A stretch of DNA of 64,000 nucleotides from DAOUAT01 sp964551735 (lineage in GTDB: Bacteria; Chloroflexota; Anaerolineae; CG2-30-64-16): assembly GCA_964551735.1 (NCBI GenBank), contig CAZKEF010000003.1:1-64000 (forward strand), in the 5' to 3' direction. Position 1 is the first letter of the stretch, and every line of letters begins with the position of its first letter. Both the position numbers and the translations under genes were made by a program. The notes below the pieces were generated by a model. The model searched no databases. It was not told where the DNA came from and saw nothing but the letters and a program-made list of their open reading frames with translations. Below are positions 27,918-36,180 of this stretch, in pieces.

Positions 27918-30032
27918 ATGTCCGCCGGAAATGAAGACAACTGGTTCGAAAAAGCGAAGAAGGTTATCAGGCCTTTGGCTCGCAGTCTGCCTGATATCGT
28001 AGGGAAGCTTGTTATCCTCGTGCTCGGTGTGGGATTCCTTGTGTTGGTTGCTTGGGCGCTCTACCAGCTCTTTGACTCCATCAAATACTCCTCAGGAACC
28101 TTTCAAGGCTTCGTGACTTTGATCACTGTCACATATGTGATTGTGGTTCCTTTGCTGTTCGTTGTTGCTATCTGGCTGGTCTTTCGCCTGTTCATCAGGG
28201 GGCTTCGTCTTTTCTGGACGAGCGTTTGCCGCACTAATTCGGGCGTTGGGTGGGTCGCACTGGGGGTGACTACTCTTGTCTTTGGCCGTGTGGTGGTTCA
28301 ATTCTTTCAGGCAGCTATCACATTTTTGCTGTCATTGCTTGTCAACCTGCCGCCGTACCTGTCTCAGACATGGCAGTCTGGTATGGCAAACTGCGCTTCT
28401 ACGCAGTCGCTGAACGATTGTTTGGGCAGAGTCGGGTTGGATATGTTTATGGTTTGGGGGGGCACGATCAACAACGCGGTTGGGAGAGCTCAACTTGTGG
28501 CGTTGCCTTTTCATCAGTTGATCCTGTTTTTTGCGTTGTGGATGGTGTTGGGCCGGGCCTTGTGCGCAGCAACACGCAGGACCGAGCCAGCATGGGTGAA
28601 CGATTTGCTCGATAGTTTTCGTAACTTAAGCCGGATTGTCGTCTCGCAGAATTTTGTGCTGCTGGTGTTCCTTGTATTGGGTTTGTATTTGGGTTTTGCG
28701 GCGCTTGTCGCGACTATTAGCCTTGAGAGCGTGACTGGCAGCCCGGAGCCTCCGGCGGTCGCGCAGCTAGAAGAAACATTGGCTGCGGTACCGGTTTGGA
28801 CTGTTGAGAACATCGACAGCGCCGTTGCGTCTATCGAAGAGGATCCGTTCAAGAACCTTGAAGAGGGCTTGAAGGAACTTGATGTAGAGAATTGGCCCAA
28901 AGATGAGTTCGGCCGGGAGCGGTCATTGGTACAACAGATACGTAGTACGGTGGAGGCCAATCGTAGGGATCTGGCACAACTGAAGGGCGACTATGGGTTG
29001 CTCATGACGAATGCCATGAACAGTGCTGAGACTGCACGCAGGAACGTCGTGCAGGACTACGAATTGAACAGCGGGTATCGCACGGGCGGACAGGAGCAAA
29101 TCAGGTACTTTGATCTTCTAAATGAGTGGTACGGCCAGCAGGTGAGGGGATGGAAAGAGCAGATCGCAGGCTGTGAGAACGAAATTGGCAATCTGCAGCA
29201 GTTGTATGGGCTTTGGGCAAGACTGGCCGATAATGAAATCGAGGCCGTGAGCAGAACGGTTTCCGGCACGTCCGGAGTAGGTCCTATGGATTGGGATACC
29301 TATTTTGAACGGCAGAGAGCGCTGGACCCGCTAGAATTGACGGCTACGGAAGTTCTTACAGAGGCGGAAGGTCAGTGTCAGTCAAGGGTGGCGACATCTG
29401 GTATGCCGCAGAGGCCACCCCCGGGATCCAGCCTTGGCGCGTTGAATGCTGCAACGAGTTGGTTGACCCAGACAGAATCACAATCCGTGGCAACGCTGGT
29501 AGGCGTGTTGGGTTTTGGATTGTTGGGATCTGTCGCTTCGACCTGGATTCAGAGACTGATGAGGAGCACGCGCGGCAGAAACTCGCCCCGATTGCTGATG
29601 CAAGGATTTCTGAGCGCGCTTGTGGTGTACCTTGGTGTGCAAGGTGGCCTGCTTGTCTTTGCCACCAACAGCACACCGAATCCGCTGGCTTTGATGTTTG
29701 TGTGTTGTTTGGCAGCGGTTTTCAATGAGAAGGTGTGGGCGGCGCTGGAGAAGTTTCTCGGTAACTTGATTGAGCGAAAGGGCCCAGAGGGGGAAAACGA
29801 GCCGGCAGAAGCACCGCAGCCGTCGCAAGCTGACACTCAGCCATCCACGGGCGGTGAGCAAGAGGCCGACGTGGCTCAGTCATCTGGCGGCGGTGAGCAA
29901 GAGGCCGATATGGCTCAGTCACCTGGCGACAGCGCACCAGAGGACAATACGGCTCAGTCATCCGGCGACATTGCGCCAGAAGGTGGTAAAGTTGATCCTG
30001 ATGATGCGCCAATACCGCCAAAGCCGGTTTGA
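27918..30032 (+). CDS. Large integral membrane protein of unknown function
   Basis: 704 residues from ATG 27918 (GGAGG five bases upstream). I do not recognise the family. Four or five membrane spans lie in the first ~240 residues (for example LVILVLGVGFLVLVAWALYQ and VVPLLFVVAIWLVFRLFI). A ~270-residue extramembrane region rich in Glu, Gln and Arg with coiled-coil character follows, then two or three further spans (about 525-610, LMQGFLSALVVYLGVQGGLL), and a hydrophilic tail with 13-residue repeats of the form GGEQEADVAQSSG. GC content and codon choice are visibly lower and more mixed than in neighbouring genes, which suggests horizontal acquisition. Own promoter and a strong terminator, so it is monocistronic. 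The topology (membrane-coiled coil-membrane) is reminiscent of sensor or effector membrane proteins, without proof. Confidence 0.8.
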   Translation: MSAGNEDNWFEKAKKVIRPLARSLPDIVGKLVILVLGVGFLVLVAWALYQLFDSIKYSSGTFQGFVTLITVTYVIVVPLLFVVAIWLVFRLFIRGLRLFWTSVCRTNSGVGWVALGVTTLVFGRVVVQFFQAAITFLLSLLVNLPPYLSQTWQSGMANCASTQSLNDCLGRVGLDMFMVWGGTINNAVGRAQLVALPFHQLILFFALWMVLGRALCAATRRTEPAWVNDLLDSFRNLSRIVVSQNFVLLVFLVLGLYLGFAALVATISLESVTGSPEPPAVAQLEETLAAVPVWTVENIDSAVASIEEDPFKNLEEGLKELDVENWPKDEFGRERSLVQQIRSTVEANRRDLAQLKGDYGLLMTNAMNSAETARRNVVQDYELNSGYRTGGQEQIRYFDLLNEWYGQQVRGWKEQIAGCENEIGNLQQLYGLWARLADNEIEAVSRTVSGTSGVGPMDWDTYFERQRALDPLELTATEVLTEAEGQCQSRVATSGMPQRPPPGSSLGALNAATSWLTQTESQSVATLVGVLGFGLLGSVASTWIQRLMRSTRGRNSPRLLMQGFLSALVVYLGVQGGLLVFATNSTPNPLALMFVCCLAAVFNEKVWAALEKFLGNLIERKGPEGENEPAEAPQPSQADTQPSTGGEQEADVAQSSGGGEQEADMAQSPGDSAPEDNTAQSSGDIAPEGGKVDPDDAPIPPKPV
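29851..29970 (+). repeat. 39-bp in-frame tandem repeats in membrane-protein tail
   Basis: About three units of 39 bp (first two nearly identical, offset 29851 to 29890), coding for 13-residue acidic repeats ending in AQS; the third unit has diverged. Confidence 0.75.
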
Positions 30033-30088
30033 TGACATGCGTCGCTCGGTCTTCCGGGGATTGTTTTGAGGGGTAGGGCTACCGATTC

Positions 30089-30137
30089 TGTTCTCCCAGC
30101 TCCGAACTTCAGGTTCGAACTGGGAGAACATCTTTTG
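30089..30137 (+). terminator. Strong intrinsic terminator
   Basis: 11-bp outer stem (30089-30099/30120-30130) plus an inner 5-bp stem, followed by TCTTTT. It ends the membrane-protein transcript. Confidence 0.85.
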
Positions 30138-30189
30138 GGGATCACGCGTTATCGCGTATTGACAGGATGGTGGTTGTTAGAATTGCTGT

Positions 30190-30453
30190 ATGACTGATGA
30201 GTTTTGGCATGGGTTTGTTGAGGAGCTCAGGCGGATGTGCGCGGAGCATGGCCAGGGTGGTATGACGCCGGGGATGTTGTGCTGCTTTCTGAGCGAGGTC
30301 CGCCAGGTGTGCGTGGAGCCTGGGTTTGGGGTGGTCGGGGTGGTGATCGAGAAGCACCGGCCACGCCGGTTACGCGTGACGCGGGAGCCATGGTTGGAGG
30401 AGCGGACGGTGGGTCCGCCCAGACGGGATGGGGTGCGCGGTGTGACAGTTTAG
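30190..30453 (+). CDS. Small hypothetical protein
   Basis: 87 residues; family not recognised. The N-terminal half is helical with three Cys (RRMCAEHGQGG, MLCCFLSEVRQVC); the C-terminal half is basic (KHRPRRLRVTREPWLEER). A TAGAAT hexamer (30178-30183) ends 6 bases before the ATG and there is no ribosome site, so if expressed the mRNA may be leaderless. TTGACA occurs at 30159-30164 but too close to that -10. An intrinsic terminator follows at 30488, supporting a real transcription unit. Confidence 0.5.
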   Translation: MTDEFWHGFVEELRRMCAEHGQGGMTPGMLCCFLSEVRQVCVEPGFGVVGVVIEKHRPRRLRVTREPWLEERTVGPPRRDGVRGVTV

Positions 30454-30487
30454 TGTCTCACGGCCCGTCGGCGGTTGAACAGCCCGG

Positions 30488-30525
30488 GGCTGGACAGCAT
30501 GAGAGTGTTGTTCAGCCTCTTTTTT
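30488..30525 (+). terminator. Intrinsic terminator
   Basis: 12-bp stem with two G-U pairs (30488-30499/30506-30517), TGAGAG loop, and a run of T to 30525. Confidence 0.8.
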
Positions 30526-30724
30526 GCTTTCAGACCGGCAGTTGGCGGTGCTGGCGTGTGCCGCGGCCGGCTGTACGGGGCGGGAGACGGCGCTGCGGTT
30601 GGGGATCGCGCCGGCTACGGTGCGGGTGCACTTGGCGCAGGCGCGGGTGCGGTTGGGCGCGCGTAGCACAATGCATGCGGTGGCGATTGCGCTTACTCGG
30701 GGGTTGATCGAGTTTACAATTTGA
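30524..30724 (+). pseudogene. LuxR/GerE-type HTH domain fragment
   Basis: 66 codons from a possible TTG. The sequence SDRQLAVLACAAAGCTGRET, then IAPATVRVHLAQARVRLGAR, is a clear LuxR-family C-terminal DNA-binding domain. No receiver or other N-terminal domain is present, there is no ribosome site, and the frame begins in the T-run of the terminator at 30488. Its last four codons lie in the inverted-repeat end of the IS3-like element. It is best read as the remnant of a regulator truncated at both ends. Confidence 0.55.
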
Positions 30725-31196
30725 TAGTTCAATCCAGCTGCTCGTCGCTGTCGCTCATCGGCAGGCCGAGCAGCGCGGAGAGTTTTTTTGGGGCCTCGAT
30801 GATCGTCTCGGCCCGCTGCAAGCGTTGTTGGAGCCGCTCGTTTTCGCGGCGTAACCGGGCGATCTCGGCCGCCTGCGGGTCGGGCTTGCGCCCGCGCTTC
30901 TGCGGAGCCAACGCCTGTAAAGCACCGGCACGGCGTTGCTCACGCCATTTGTCCAGGTGCGAGCGGTAGAGCCCTTCCCGGCGCAGCAGGGCGCTAATCT
31001 CGCCCCGCTGCGTACATGCGTCGGCTTCCGCAAGGATGCGCTGCTTGTATTCGGCGGTAAACCTCCGCCGTTCGGCTTTCGGCACGACCTCCGGGTCAGG
31101 CGTGCTGACTACATCGACCAAGTGCTGGCCATTCCGACTGGGTTGAACGATCGGTTCGTGTGACATGGACAACGCTCCCTAGCTGAATTGTACACT
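30711..31196 (-). mobile_element. IS3-like remnant (orfA only) with short inverted repeats
   Basis: The orfA transposase gene is flanked by an imperfect 11-bp inverted repeat: 30711-30721 and 31186-31196 (10 of 11 match). The element is only ~486 bp, against the usual 1.2-1.5 kb, and lacks orfB with the DDE catalytic domain, so it cannot move by itself. Exact ends and target duplication are not certain. Confidence 0.5.
30729..31166 (-). CDS. IS3-family transposase OrfA
   Basis: 145 residues from ATG 31166 (GGGAG upstream); a TTG two codons earlier is less likely. HTH region ERRRFTAEYKQRILAEADAC and LRREGLYRSHLDKWREQR, then a basic linker APQKRGRKPDP and a leucine-zipper segment IARLRRENERLQQRLQRAET: the normal layout of OrfA proteins of IS3-group elements, which bind the terminal repeats and dimerise. 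No orfB follows in the direction of transcription and no frameshift window leads to one; the strand runs into the element end. Confidence 0.85.
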   Translation of the reverse strand: MSHEPIVQPSRNGQHLVDVVSTPDPEVVPKAERRRFTAEYKQRILAEADACTQRGEISALLRREGLYRSHLDKWREQRRAGALQALAPQKRGRKPDPQAAEIARLRRENERLQQRLQRAETIIEAPKKLSALLGLPMSDSDEQLD

Positions 31197-31217
31197 AAAT
31201 TCATCGGAAGAGTTGTC

Positions 31218-31418
31218 TTAGACGTCATTGACACCGTGGGCACTGACCCGTGACTCAGGCGACACATAGCGGCAGCCACATTGAACGTTCTCACGACGCC
31301 AGCCAACAAAACGCTTGCCACAATCAACACACGAACGTTCAACACCATAAACAACGCGCCCGTTATGTAAAACATCATACCCCAGGTAGGTGACGCCCTT
31401 GTGCTGCACCACCGTCAA
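31218..31418 (-). CDS. Possible small Cys-containing protein
   Basis: 66 codons from a TTG or GTG near 31418, with two CxxC/CxC-like pairs (RSCVDCGKRF and VQCGCRY) that could bind zinc. No clear ribosome site and no family recognised. It fills most of the gap between the IS remnant and the phosphoesterase gene, which otherwise holds nothing I can identify. Confidence 0.3.
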   Translation of the reverse strand: MTVVQHKGVTYLGYDVLHNGRVVYGVERSCVDCGKRFVGWRRENVQCGCRYVSPESRVSAHGVNDV

Positions 31419-31479
31419 CTGTCCGCTGAACCCCCTGACAGCGAATCATCCCCCAGCATCCCCGCTCCTTTTCTCCCCA

Positions 31480-32529
31480 TTACCCCGCCACTCCCGCCAC
31501 CACTGCATCCAAATCGGCTACATTGTACACCATCCGGCCGGCCGGCCCGGCAGCGTTCCGCTCCCACTTCACCAGCCGTATCTCCGGGTCGCAGATCTCG
31601 AGGGCCGTGATCCCATCGCTGTAGGTGGCGCAGCCGGTGTTAAAATAGCACGGCAGCGGCTCTCCACGCGGCTCGACGGACACGATCACCCGGCCGCGCT
31701 TCTCCTCGACGCGCAGTTGCCGCCGCAGCTCGGCGATCTTGTCCTGGGTTTGTCGGGCTTCCTCGGGCGCCGCCCGGCTTTGGGTGGCCGCCGACCGCAG
31801 TGTGCTGATCTTGCTCTGCAGGCGCTCGGCGTGCGATACTGAGGCGAAGATGGCACGGTGCGTGTGTCCGCAAATCAGGATGGCTCGATTCTTTTTCGCC
31901 CAGGCGTAAAGGGCACGCTCAAGGTCTTTGGGGACCTGTGATTTCGTCGCGGAGCGGTCGCCGTAGAGCCCGATCAGCTTGGCTGCCGGCTCCACCAGCT
32001 TGAACAGCCGGACGAAGAAACGACTCATCCAGGCGAGCTTGTCGGCATCCACGCTGCCCTGGTGGCCGTGTACCAGCAGGAATCTGACATTGCCGGCTCG
32101 ATCCTTCAGCTTGATCGCCTCGGCCGCATAGCGTGACGCCCTGCTATCCAAGCGGGCAGGATCTGCCAGGCCGCCCCACTCCCGGTCGTGATTGCCGAAG
32201 ATGCGGCGGATCCCCGACCCTGCGAACGTCCGGAACGCGGCGTAAACGGAATCGTTGTAGCGCCGCTCGATGGGTTCCAGGTCGAACTGCCAGAACTCCT
32301 CGATGTCGCCCAGCAGCAGGAGCGTGTACCCCTCCCCCGCGTAGTAGCGCAGCGCAGCCACCAGCGCGCGCTCGTTGTGCCGCGAGTCGTCCGCCCGCCC
32401 GCCGTCGCCCAGGTGGATGTCGCTCAGCAGGACGTACTTTTGCCCGGCGGTTTCCCACACCTCCACCTCCGTGCTGACCCACAGGTCAGACAACCTCGCC
32501 GCTATCGAGTCCGGCTTTGCACGAGCCAT
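31480..32529 (-). CDS. Calcineurin-like metallophosphoesterase
   Basis: 349 residues. The five metal-binding blocks are present in order: LLSDIHLGDGG (Asp37, His39), LLGDIEEFW (Asp75), FGNHDREWGG (Asn113, His114), LLVHGHQG and ICGHTHRAIF. Such enzymes hydrolyse phosphomono- or diesters, including cyclic nucleotides and nucleotide-lipid substrates; the substrate here is unknown. About residues 245-285 form a charged helical insert (ERLQSKISTLRSAATQSRAA). No membrane anchor. It lies 22 bases after a propeller lipoprotein gene with AGGAGG before its ATG, so it is the last gene of the CHAT-1 set. Confidence 0.9.
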   Translation of the reverse strand: MARAKPDSIAARLSDLWVSTEVEVWETAGQKYVLLSDIHLGDGGRADDSRHNERALVAALRYYAGEGYTLLLLGDIEEFWQFDLEPIERRYNDSVYAAFRTFAGSGIRRIFGNHDREWGGLADPARLDSRASRYAAEAIKLKDRAGNVRFLLVHGHQGSVDADKLAWMSRFFVRLFKLVEPAAKLIGLYGDRSATKSQVPKDLERALYAWAKKNRAILICGHTHRAIFASVSHAERLQSKISTLRSAATQSRAAPEEARQTQDKIAELRRQLRVEEKRGRVIVSVEPRGEPLPCYFNTGCATYSDGITALEICDPEIRLVKWERNAAGPAGRMVYNVADLDAVVAGVAG

Positions 32530-32551
32530 AGCTCCTCCTCTTCTCCGCCCC

Positions 32552-33823
32552 TCACTGCCACCCCAACCAGGTTACACCCTCCGAGACATCCACGGGCAGA
32601 CGGTGTTCGTCCGAGCCGTCGGCGTTCCTCACCCAGAGGCCGCGGGCGCCCTCACTGTCCGACTCGTACATGATCTGCGTAGCGTCCGGTGAGAAAGCGA
32701 AGAAGGGCACCCACTTCAGCTCGGTTGCCAACGGCACAGCCGCCGCGTTCGGCGTGTTCAGGGGGATCAGGTGGACCGAAAAGGCGCCGGGTTTGCCGGG
32801 CAGGATGCGTCCCAGCAGCAGCTTCGACCCGTCGGGCGCCAGCAACCCCAACAATGACCTGCGACCGGCCTTGGTCACCTCGTGCTGTTTCCAGGCATCC
32901 ACCCTGGCTTGCAGCGCATTCTCCGTCAGTGTCTCGCCGTTCGCTTTCGCCTCCGCTTCGAACGCGGCCCTGCGCTCCTTGGCGCGGGCATCAATGTCTC
33001 CCGAATAGAGGCTCTCGTGGCGGCCCAACTGCTCGATCAACGCGGCCGCCCGCTCAGCCGACACCCGATCAATGGTCAGCCCACGGCGCGTAGCCGTCAG
33101 CAAAGAGACCGAGTCATCCTGGCTGATCAGGATCCACGACATCTGCCCGGCTTCGGCCGCCGCACTGCCAAGGAAAGAGCGCAAGGTAGTCTCAGTAGTC
33201 TCGGGGTCTGCGGGTTTGGAGGGGTCGCTCACCGCATCGAGAGCACCCTCCAGATAGTCGCCGCAAGCAAACTCACTTTCGCACTCCGGCGCGGCGAGGC
33301 CTGGCCGCGTGGACCGGAATGCGTAGCGGATGCCGCTGGCCTCAGAAATGGGATGGGGGGTTGCCCGGACGTCGGCAGGCGCGCTGTAGTAGTTGACTGC
33401 GTCCGTATCAGGATCAGGCGCGACGATCAGGAGCCGGCCATCCGGTAGGAACAGCACACTGTCCGATCTGCCCGCGATCTTTACCTGGTTCAGAGAGGAG
33501 GTGTCCGCCAACTGCCACCCTTCGTCCGTGCGGAAGACCAGGAAACGGCCGTCGGGCGAGAAGCTGCTTTCGGGCAGGCAGGCTGCCGGATCAGCGAGAA
33601 TGCTCGTCTTATCGGTCGCCAGATCCAGGTGGACCAACTTCATGTTTTGCCCATCGGTGCTGCCCTCCAACAGCGCCACCTGGCTGCCGTCTGGAGCGAT
33701 GGTGTCCAGAGCCGGGCCGCAGTACACGAGACCTCCTGAGCCGCAGCTGATCAACAGCAACGCGGCGAACGCCAAGGCAGCCAGCCATCTTGCTTTGTCC
33801 AGGATCTGACTCAGATTGGACAT
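32552..33823 (-). CDS. Lipoprotein with TolB-like beta-propeller
   Basis: 423 residues. A lipoprotein signal peptide with lipobox LISC places the lipidated Cys at residue 27, so it is anchored to the outer face of the membrane. The rest contains TolB/WD40-type blades: IAPDGSQVALLEGSTDG, ESSFSPDGRFLVFRTDEGW, FFAFSPDATQIMYESDSEGA. A helical, charged stretch (about residues 265-325) interrupts the propeller. AGGAG precedes the ATG. It follows the CHAT-1 gene, whose own extracytoplasmic tail also has TolB-like blade sequence, so the two products may interact outside the membrane (inference). Confidence 0.85.
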   Translation of the reverse strand: MSNLSQILDKARWLAALAFAALLLISCGSGGLVYCGPALDTIAPDGSQVALLEGSTDGQNMKLVHLDLATDKTSILADPAACLPESSFSPDGRFLVFRTDEGWQLADTSSLNQVKIAGRSDSVLFLPDGRLLIVAPDPDTDAVNYYSAPADVRATPHPISEASGIRYAFRSTRPGLAAPECESEFACGDYLEGALDAVSDPSKPADPETTETTLRSFLGSAAAEAGQMSWILISQDDSVSLLTATRRGLTIDRVSAERAAALIEQLGRHESLYSGDIDARAKERRAAFEAEAKANGETLTENALQARVDAWKQHEVTKAGRRSLLGLLAPDGSKLLLGRILPGKPGAFSVHLIPLNTPNAAAVPLATELKWVPFFAFSPDATQIMYESDSEGARGLWVRNADGSDEHRLPVDVSEGVTWLGWQ

Positions 33824-34031
33824 GCTATTCTCCTGGCGGGTGACCGCCTCACGGCGTGCGGCCCCACCCCGAACCTGCCGTTGTCCCCTCTCCCGCGCAG
33901 TGGGAGAGGGGATAGACTCTCAAAGGGGGTATTGGCGACGGTGCCGCCGCCAATAGCCCCTCATGTCGCCATTCTTCCCTTCTCCCCTGCTCTACAAAAA
34001 AGAAGGGGCCGGGTGATGAGGGTGCCTCGTC
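33824..34031 (-). other. Intercistronic hairpins between CHAT-1 and the lipoprotein gene
   Basis: 208 bases with no gene. Two inverted repeats: 33884-33894/33902-33912 (11-bp CTCTCCC/GGGAGAG stem, REP-like) and an imperfect one at about 33927-33961. They could attenuate or stabilise the downstream message. Confidence 0.55.
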
Positions 34032-36038
34032 CTACGGCGCTGGCTCCACCTTCGTGGGCTCCAAGGTGGGTTCCACCTTCATGGGCTCTGTCGTGGGCGC
34101 CGCGACCGTGGGCGCCGCGACCGGCTGCTGTTGAGATCTAAACGGTGGTTGCGCGTTCACTGAGCGAAGACGTTGGCGCACCTCGCTGCCGTCGGCTTTG
34201 GCCGTGTAGTATGTGTGGATCCAGTTTCCTGCGGCGTCAGCTTCCAGGCTGAAGACGTGGAGGCTCTCCGCTCCCGCAGTCTGCACCGCGGCTGGTGGTG
34301 TGGGTTGTGCTGCAAACCGCGCTCCGACGCCTACCAACACTACCGAACGCGCGGTGAGCACATGGTTCCGGGTAGTCCCATCGGCCGAGACCACATCCAG
34401 GCCCACCTCCGGGCCCACTTCGTCGTTCGCGAGAAGCACCATCTTGGCGCCCAGGAGCTGGCTGCTGGCCCACGAGAGCGGGCTGGACGGGCTATAGGCC
34501 ACGGCCAGGTAGCGATGATCGGGCGACGTCGCCACAACCACGGCATCCACCACATCCGCCAACAAGGGCAGCGAAGTGCCATCAGATTGCAGGGCGTAGA
34601 GTGTGCTCTTGCCATCCTTCATCTGGACGTAGCTGACGACCCCCGCGCCGTAGAGGGGTGTTGCGGTTGCAGTCGTAGTCGCGGTTGCAGTCGTAGTCGC
34701 CGCTGCAGTTATGGTCGTAGTTGGCGGGGGAGCACCCAGCCCAGGGAAGAGACCGCTCCGGATCAGCAGCCAGGCGACGACGCCCAGGATGACCAGGCCG
34801 GATGCGGCTGCGAGGATGGTCGCGAGCGGCCCTTTTCTGCGGTTGGCCGGGAAGGGTTCTGGCGCAGACTGCGTTGGCGCAATCTGCGCATCGGGCGGCG
34901 CCGGACGGGACCGCCCGACGCCTTCGGGGATCGGGACGAGATCGAATAGCGCGCCCTCGGGCGTCTGCATATAGAGCACGGGCGTACCCCACTCCACAGT
35001 GTTGGCCACCGCCAGGCTGACTGCCTTGCGCGCCTCGGTGACGGCCGCGTCCACCGGCAGGCCGCGGGCCAGCCCTTCGTAGAACGCCCGCGCCAGCTCG
35101 ATTGCTGCTTGATCGGTGATCCCATACTGCATCGCCAGCACAGCCGACACCCCGCGGCGCACCAGGGTGGCCGCCGTGCTGGAAAAGATCGTCTGGCCAG
35201 AGCGCGCACCACTGCACGCGTTGAGGACGACCAGCCGCAGGCTGCGGTGATCGGCGAGCAAGCGGCCGAACTGGGTGGCGGAGAGCGCGGCACTGCGGCC
35301 ATCCTCCCCCGCCAGGCAGATGTAGCCTTCGTCCGTCCCCGTGTCGAAGCCACCGTGGCCGGCGAAGTGGAGGATATGCCAGGGGCCGCCTTGCATCACC
35401 CGCTGCAGATCACGCCAGGTCTGCCCCTCCAGCCACGCCAGCTCTACCAGCCCTTGCTCTGCCAGCCCGGTCACCGCGCGGCCCACGCGCTCCTTTTCGC
35501 GCGGCACATCCAGCGGAAGCAGGTCGGACGGACTGGCGATCACGCCGAGGATGCGCAGGGGCGGTGTCACACGGAACGCCTTGGCCGGCTGGGGCAGTTC
35601 CAGGTAGCGGATAATCGGGGTGTTGCGCGACAGACAGACATACTCGCCCTGCTGCTCGTCGTACAGGTATTCCCAGGGAAGCGCCGCGAGCTCGGGCGCG
35701 GCGATGCGCAGCTTGAGCCGCAGCCCTTGTTCGTCCCGCGCAGTGCGCTCGCGGCTCACGTCATAGCGGCTACGGATGTCGTCGGTGAAGATCGCATCGA
35801 AGAGGGCCGTGCCAAAGTCACGCACCGCCTGCTCTTCGTCGGAGAGTGTGCTGCGCTGCCGGCCGCCGGAGCGGAGGAGCGCGATCTGGAGCTTGTTGAG
35901 GCGGTTTTCGAGCGCGAGCTGATCGAAGGGGAAGCGCATGACCGCGCGTGCCTCGCCCGCTGGCGAGTGGAGCACCGCGACGGGATAATCACACCCCCTG
36001 CCCGGTTGGATCTCCAACTCGAAATCCTGGTACTCCAT
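34032..36038 (-). CDS. Membrane-anchored CHAT-domain protein (CHAT-1)
   Basis: 668 residues. Residues 1-150 are the beta-rich N-terminal region common in CHAT proteins (ALPWEYLYD at about 119-127). The CHAT caspase-like protease domain has HFAGHG (His228) and LVVLNACSGARSG (Cys275), so the catalytic dyad is intact. A single membrane helix (about 404-426, LATILAAASGLVILGVVAWL) is followed by a Thr/Ala stalk and a ~200-residue extracytoplasmic tail with TolB-blade-like elements (STLYALQSDGTSLPLLADVV) and a Pro-rich end. A cytosolic protease joined to an external sensor-like tail suggests transmembrane signalling. An extended -10 lies 6 bases before ATG, so the mRNA may be leaderless. Confidence 0.88.
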   Translation of the reverse strand: MEYQDFELEIQPGRGCDYPVAVLHSPAGEARAVMRFPFDQLALENRLNKLQIALLRSGGRQRSTLSDEEQAVRDFGTALFDAIFTDDIRSRYDVSRERTARDEQGLRLKLRIAAPELAALPWEYLYDEQQGEYVCLSRNTPIIRYLELPQPAKAFRVTPPLRILGVIASPSDLLPLDVPREKERVGRAVTGLAEQGLVELAWLEGQTWRDLQRVMQGGPWHILHFAGHGGFDTGTDEGYICLAGEDGRSAALSATQFGRLLADHRSLRLVVLNACSGARSGQTIFSSTAATLVRRGVSAVLAMQYGITDQAAIELARAFYEGLARGLPVDAAVTEARKAVSLAVANTVEWGTPVLYMQTPEGALFDLVPIPEGVGRSRPAPPDAQIAPTQSAPEPFPANRRKGPLATILAAASGLVILGVVAWLLIRSGLFPGLGAPPPTTTITAAATTTATATTTATATPLYGAGVVSYVQMKDGKSTLYALQSDGTSLPLLADVVDAVVVATSPDHRYLAVAYSPSSPLSWASSQLLGAKMVLLANDEVGPEVGLDVVSADGTTRNHVLTARSVVLVGVGARFAAQPTPPAAVQTAGAESLHVFSLEADAAGNWIHTYYTAKADGSEVRQRLRSVNAQPPFRSQQQPVAAPTVAAPTTEPMKVEPTLEPTKVEPAP

Positions 36039-36044
36039 GCGTTA

Positions 36045-36053
36045 ATTATAGCA
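36045..36053 (-). promoter_or_regulatory. Extended -10 promoter of CHAT-1, possible leaderless start
   Basis: On the minus strand the sequence reads TG-C-TATAAT (36053-36045), a consensus extended -10. Only 6 bases separate it from the ATG at 36038, so transcription would start at or next to the start codon. No good -35 and no ribosome site. Confidence 0.6.
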
Positions 36054-36150
36054 TAACCGATCAAGCCCTGCTGACATTCATCGTGTGGGATTTGGAGGTT
36101 GGGGGTCGCAAGTGTGTGGAATGTGTTATGGGTCCCGGGGTTGGACGGGT

Positions 36151-36180
36151 TTGCCAATGGGGAGAGGGGTGTGCTAGAAT
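36151..36180 (+). promoter_or_regulatory. Promoter of the BNR-repeat protein
   Basis: TTGCCA (36151-36156), 18-bp spacer, TAGAAT (36175-36180). The ~200-nt leader has a 9-bp hairpin with one mismatch (about 36232-36257). The rest of the 36039-36381 gap holds no recognisable gene. Confidence 0.55.

Noticed and set aside
30237..30707. 156-codon plus-strand frame over the small gene and terminator
   Set aside because: Runs through an intrinsic terminator; Trp/Arg/Gly-rich shadow composition.
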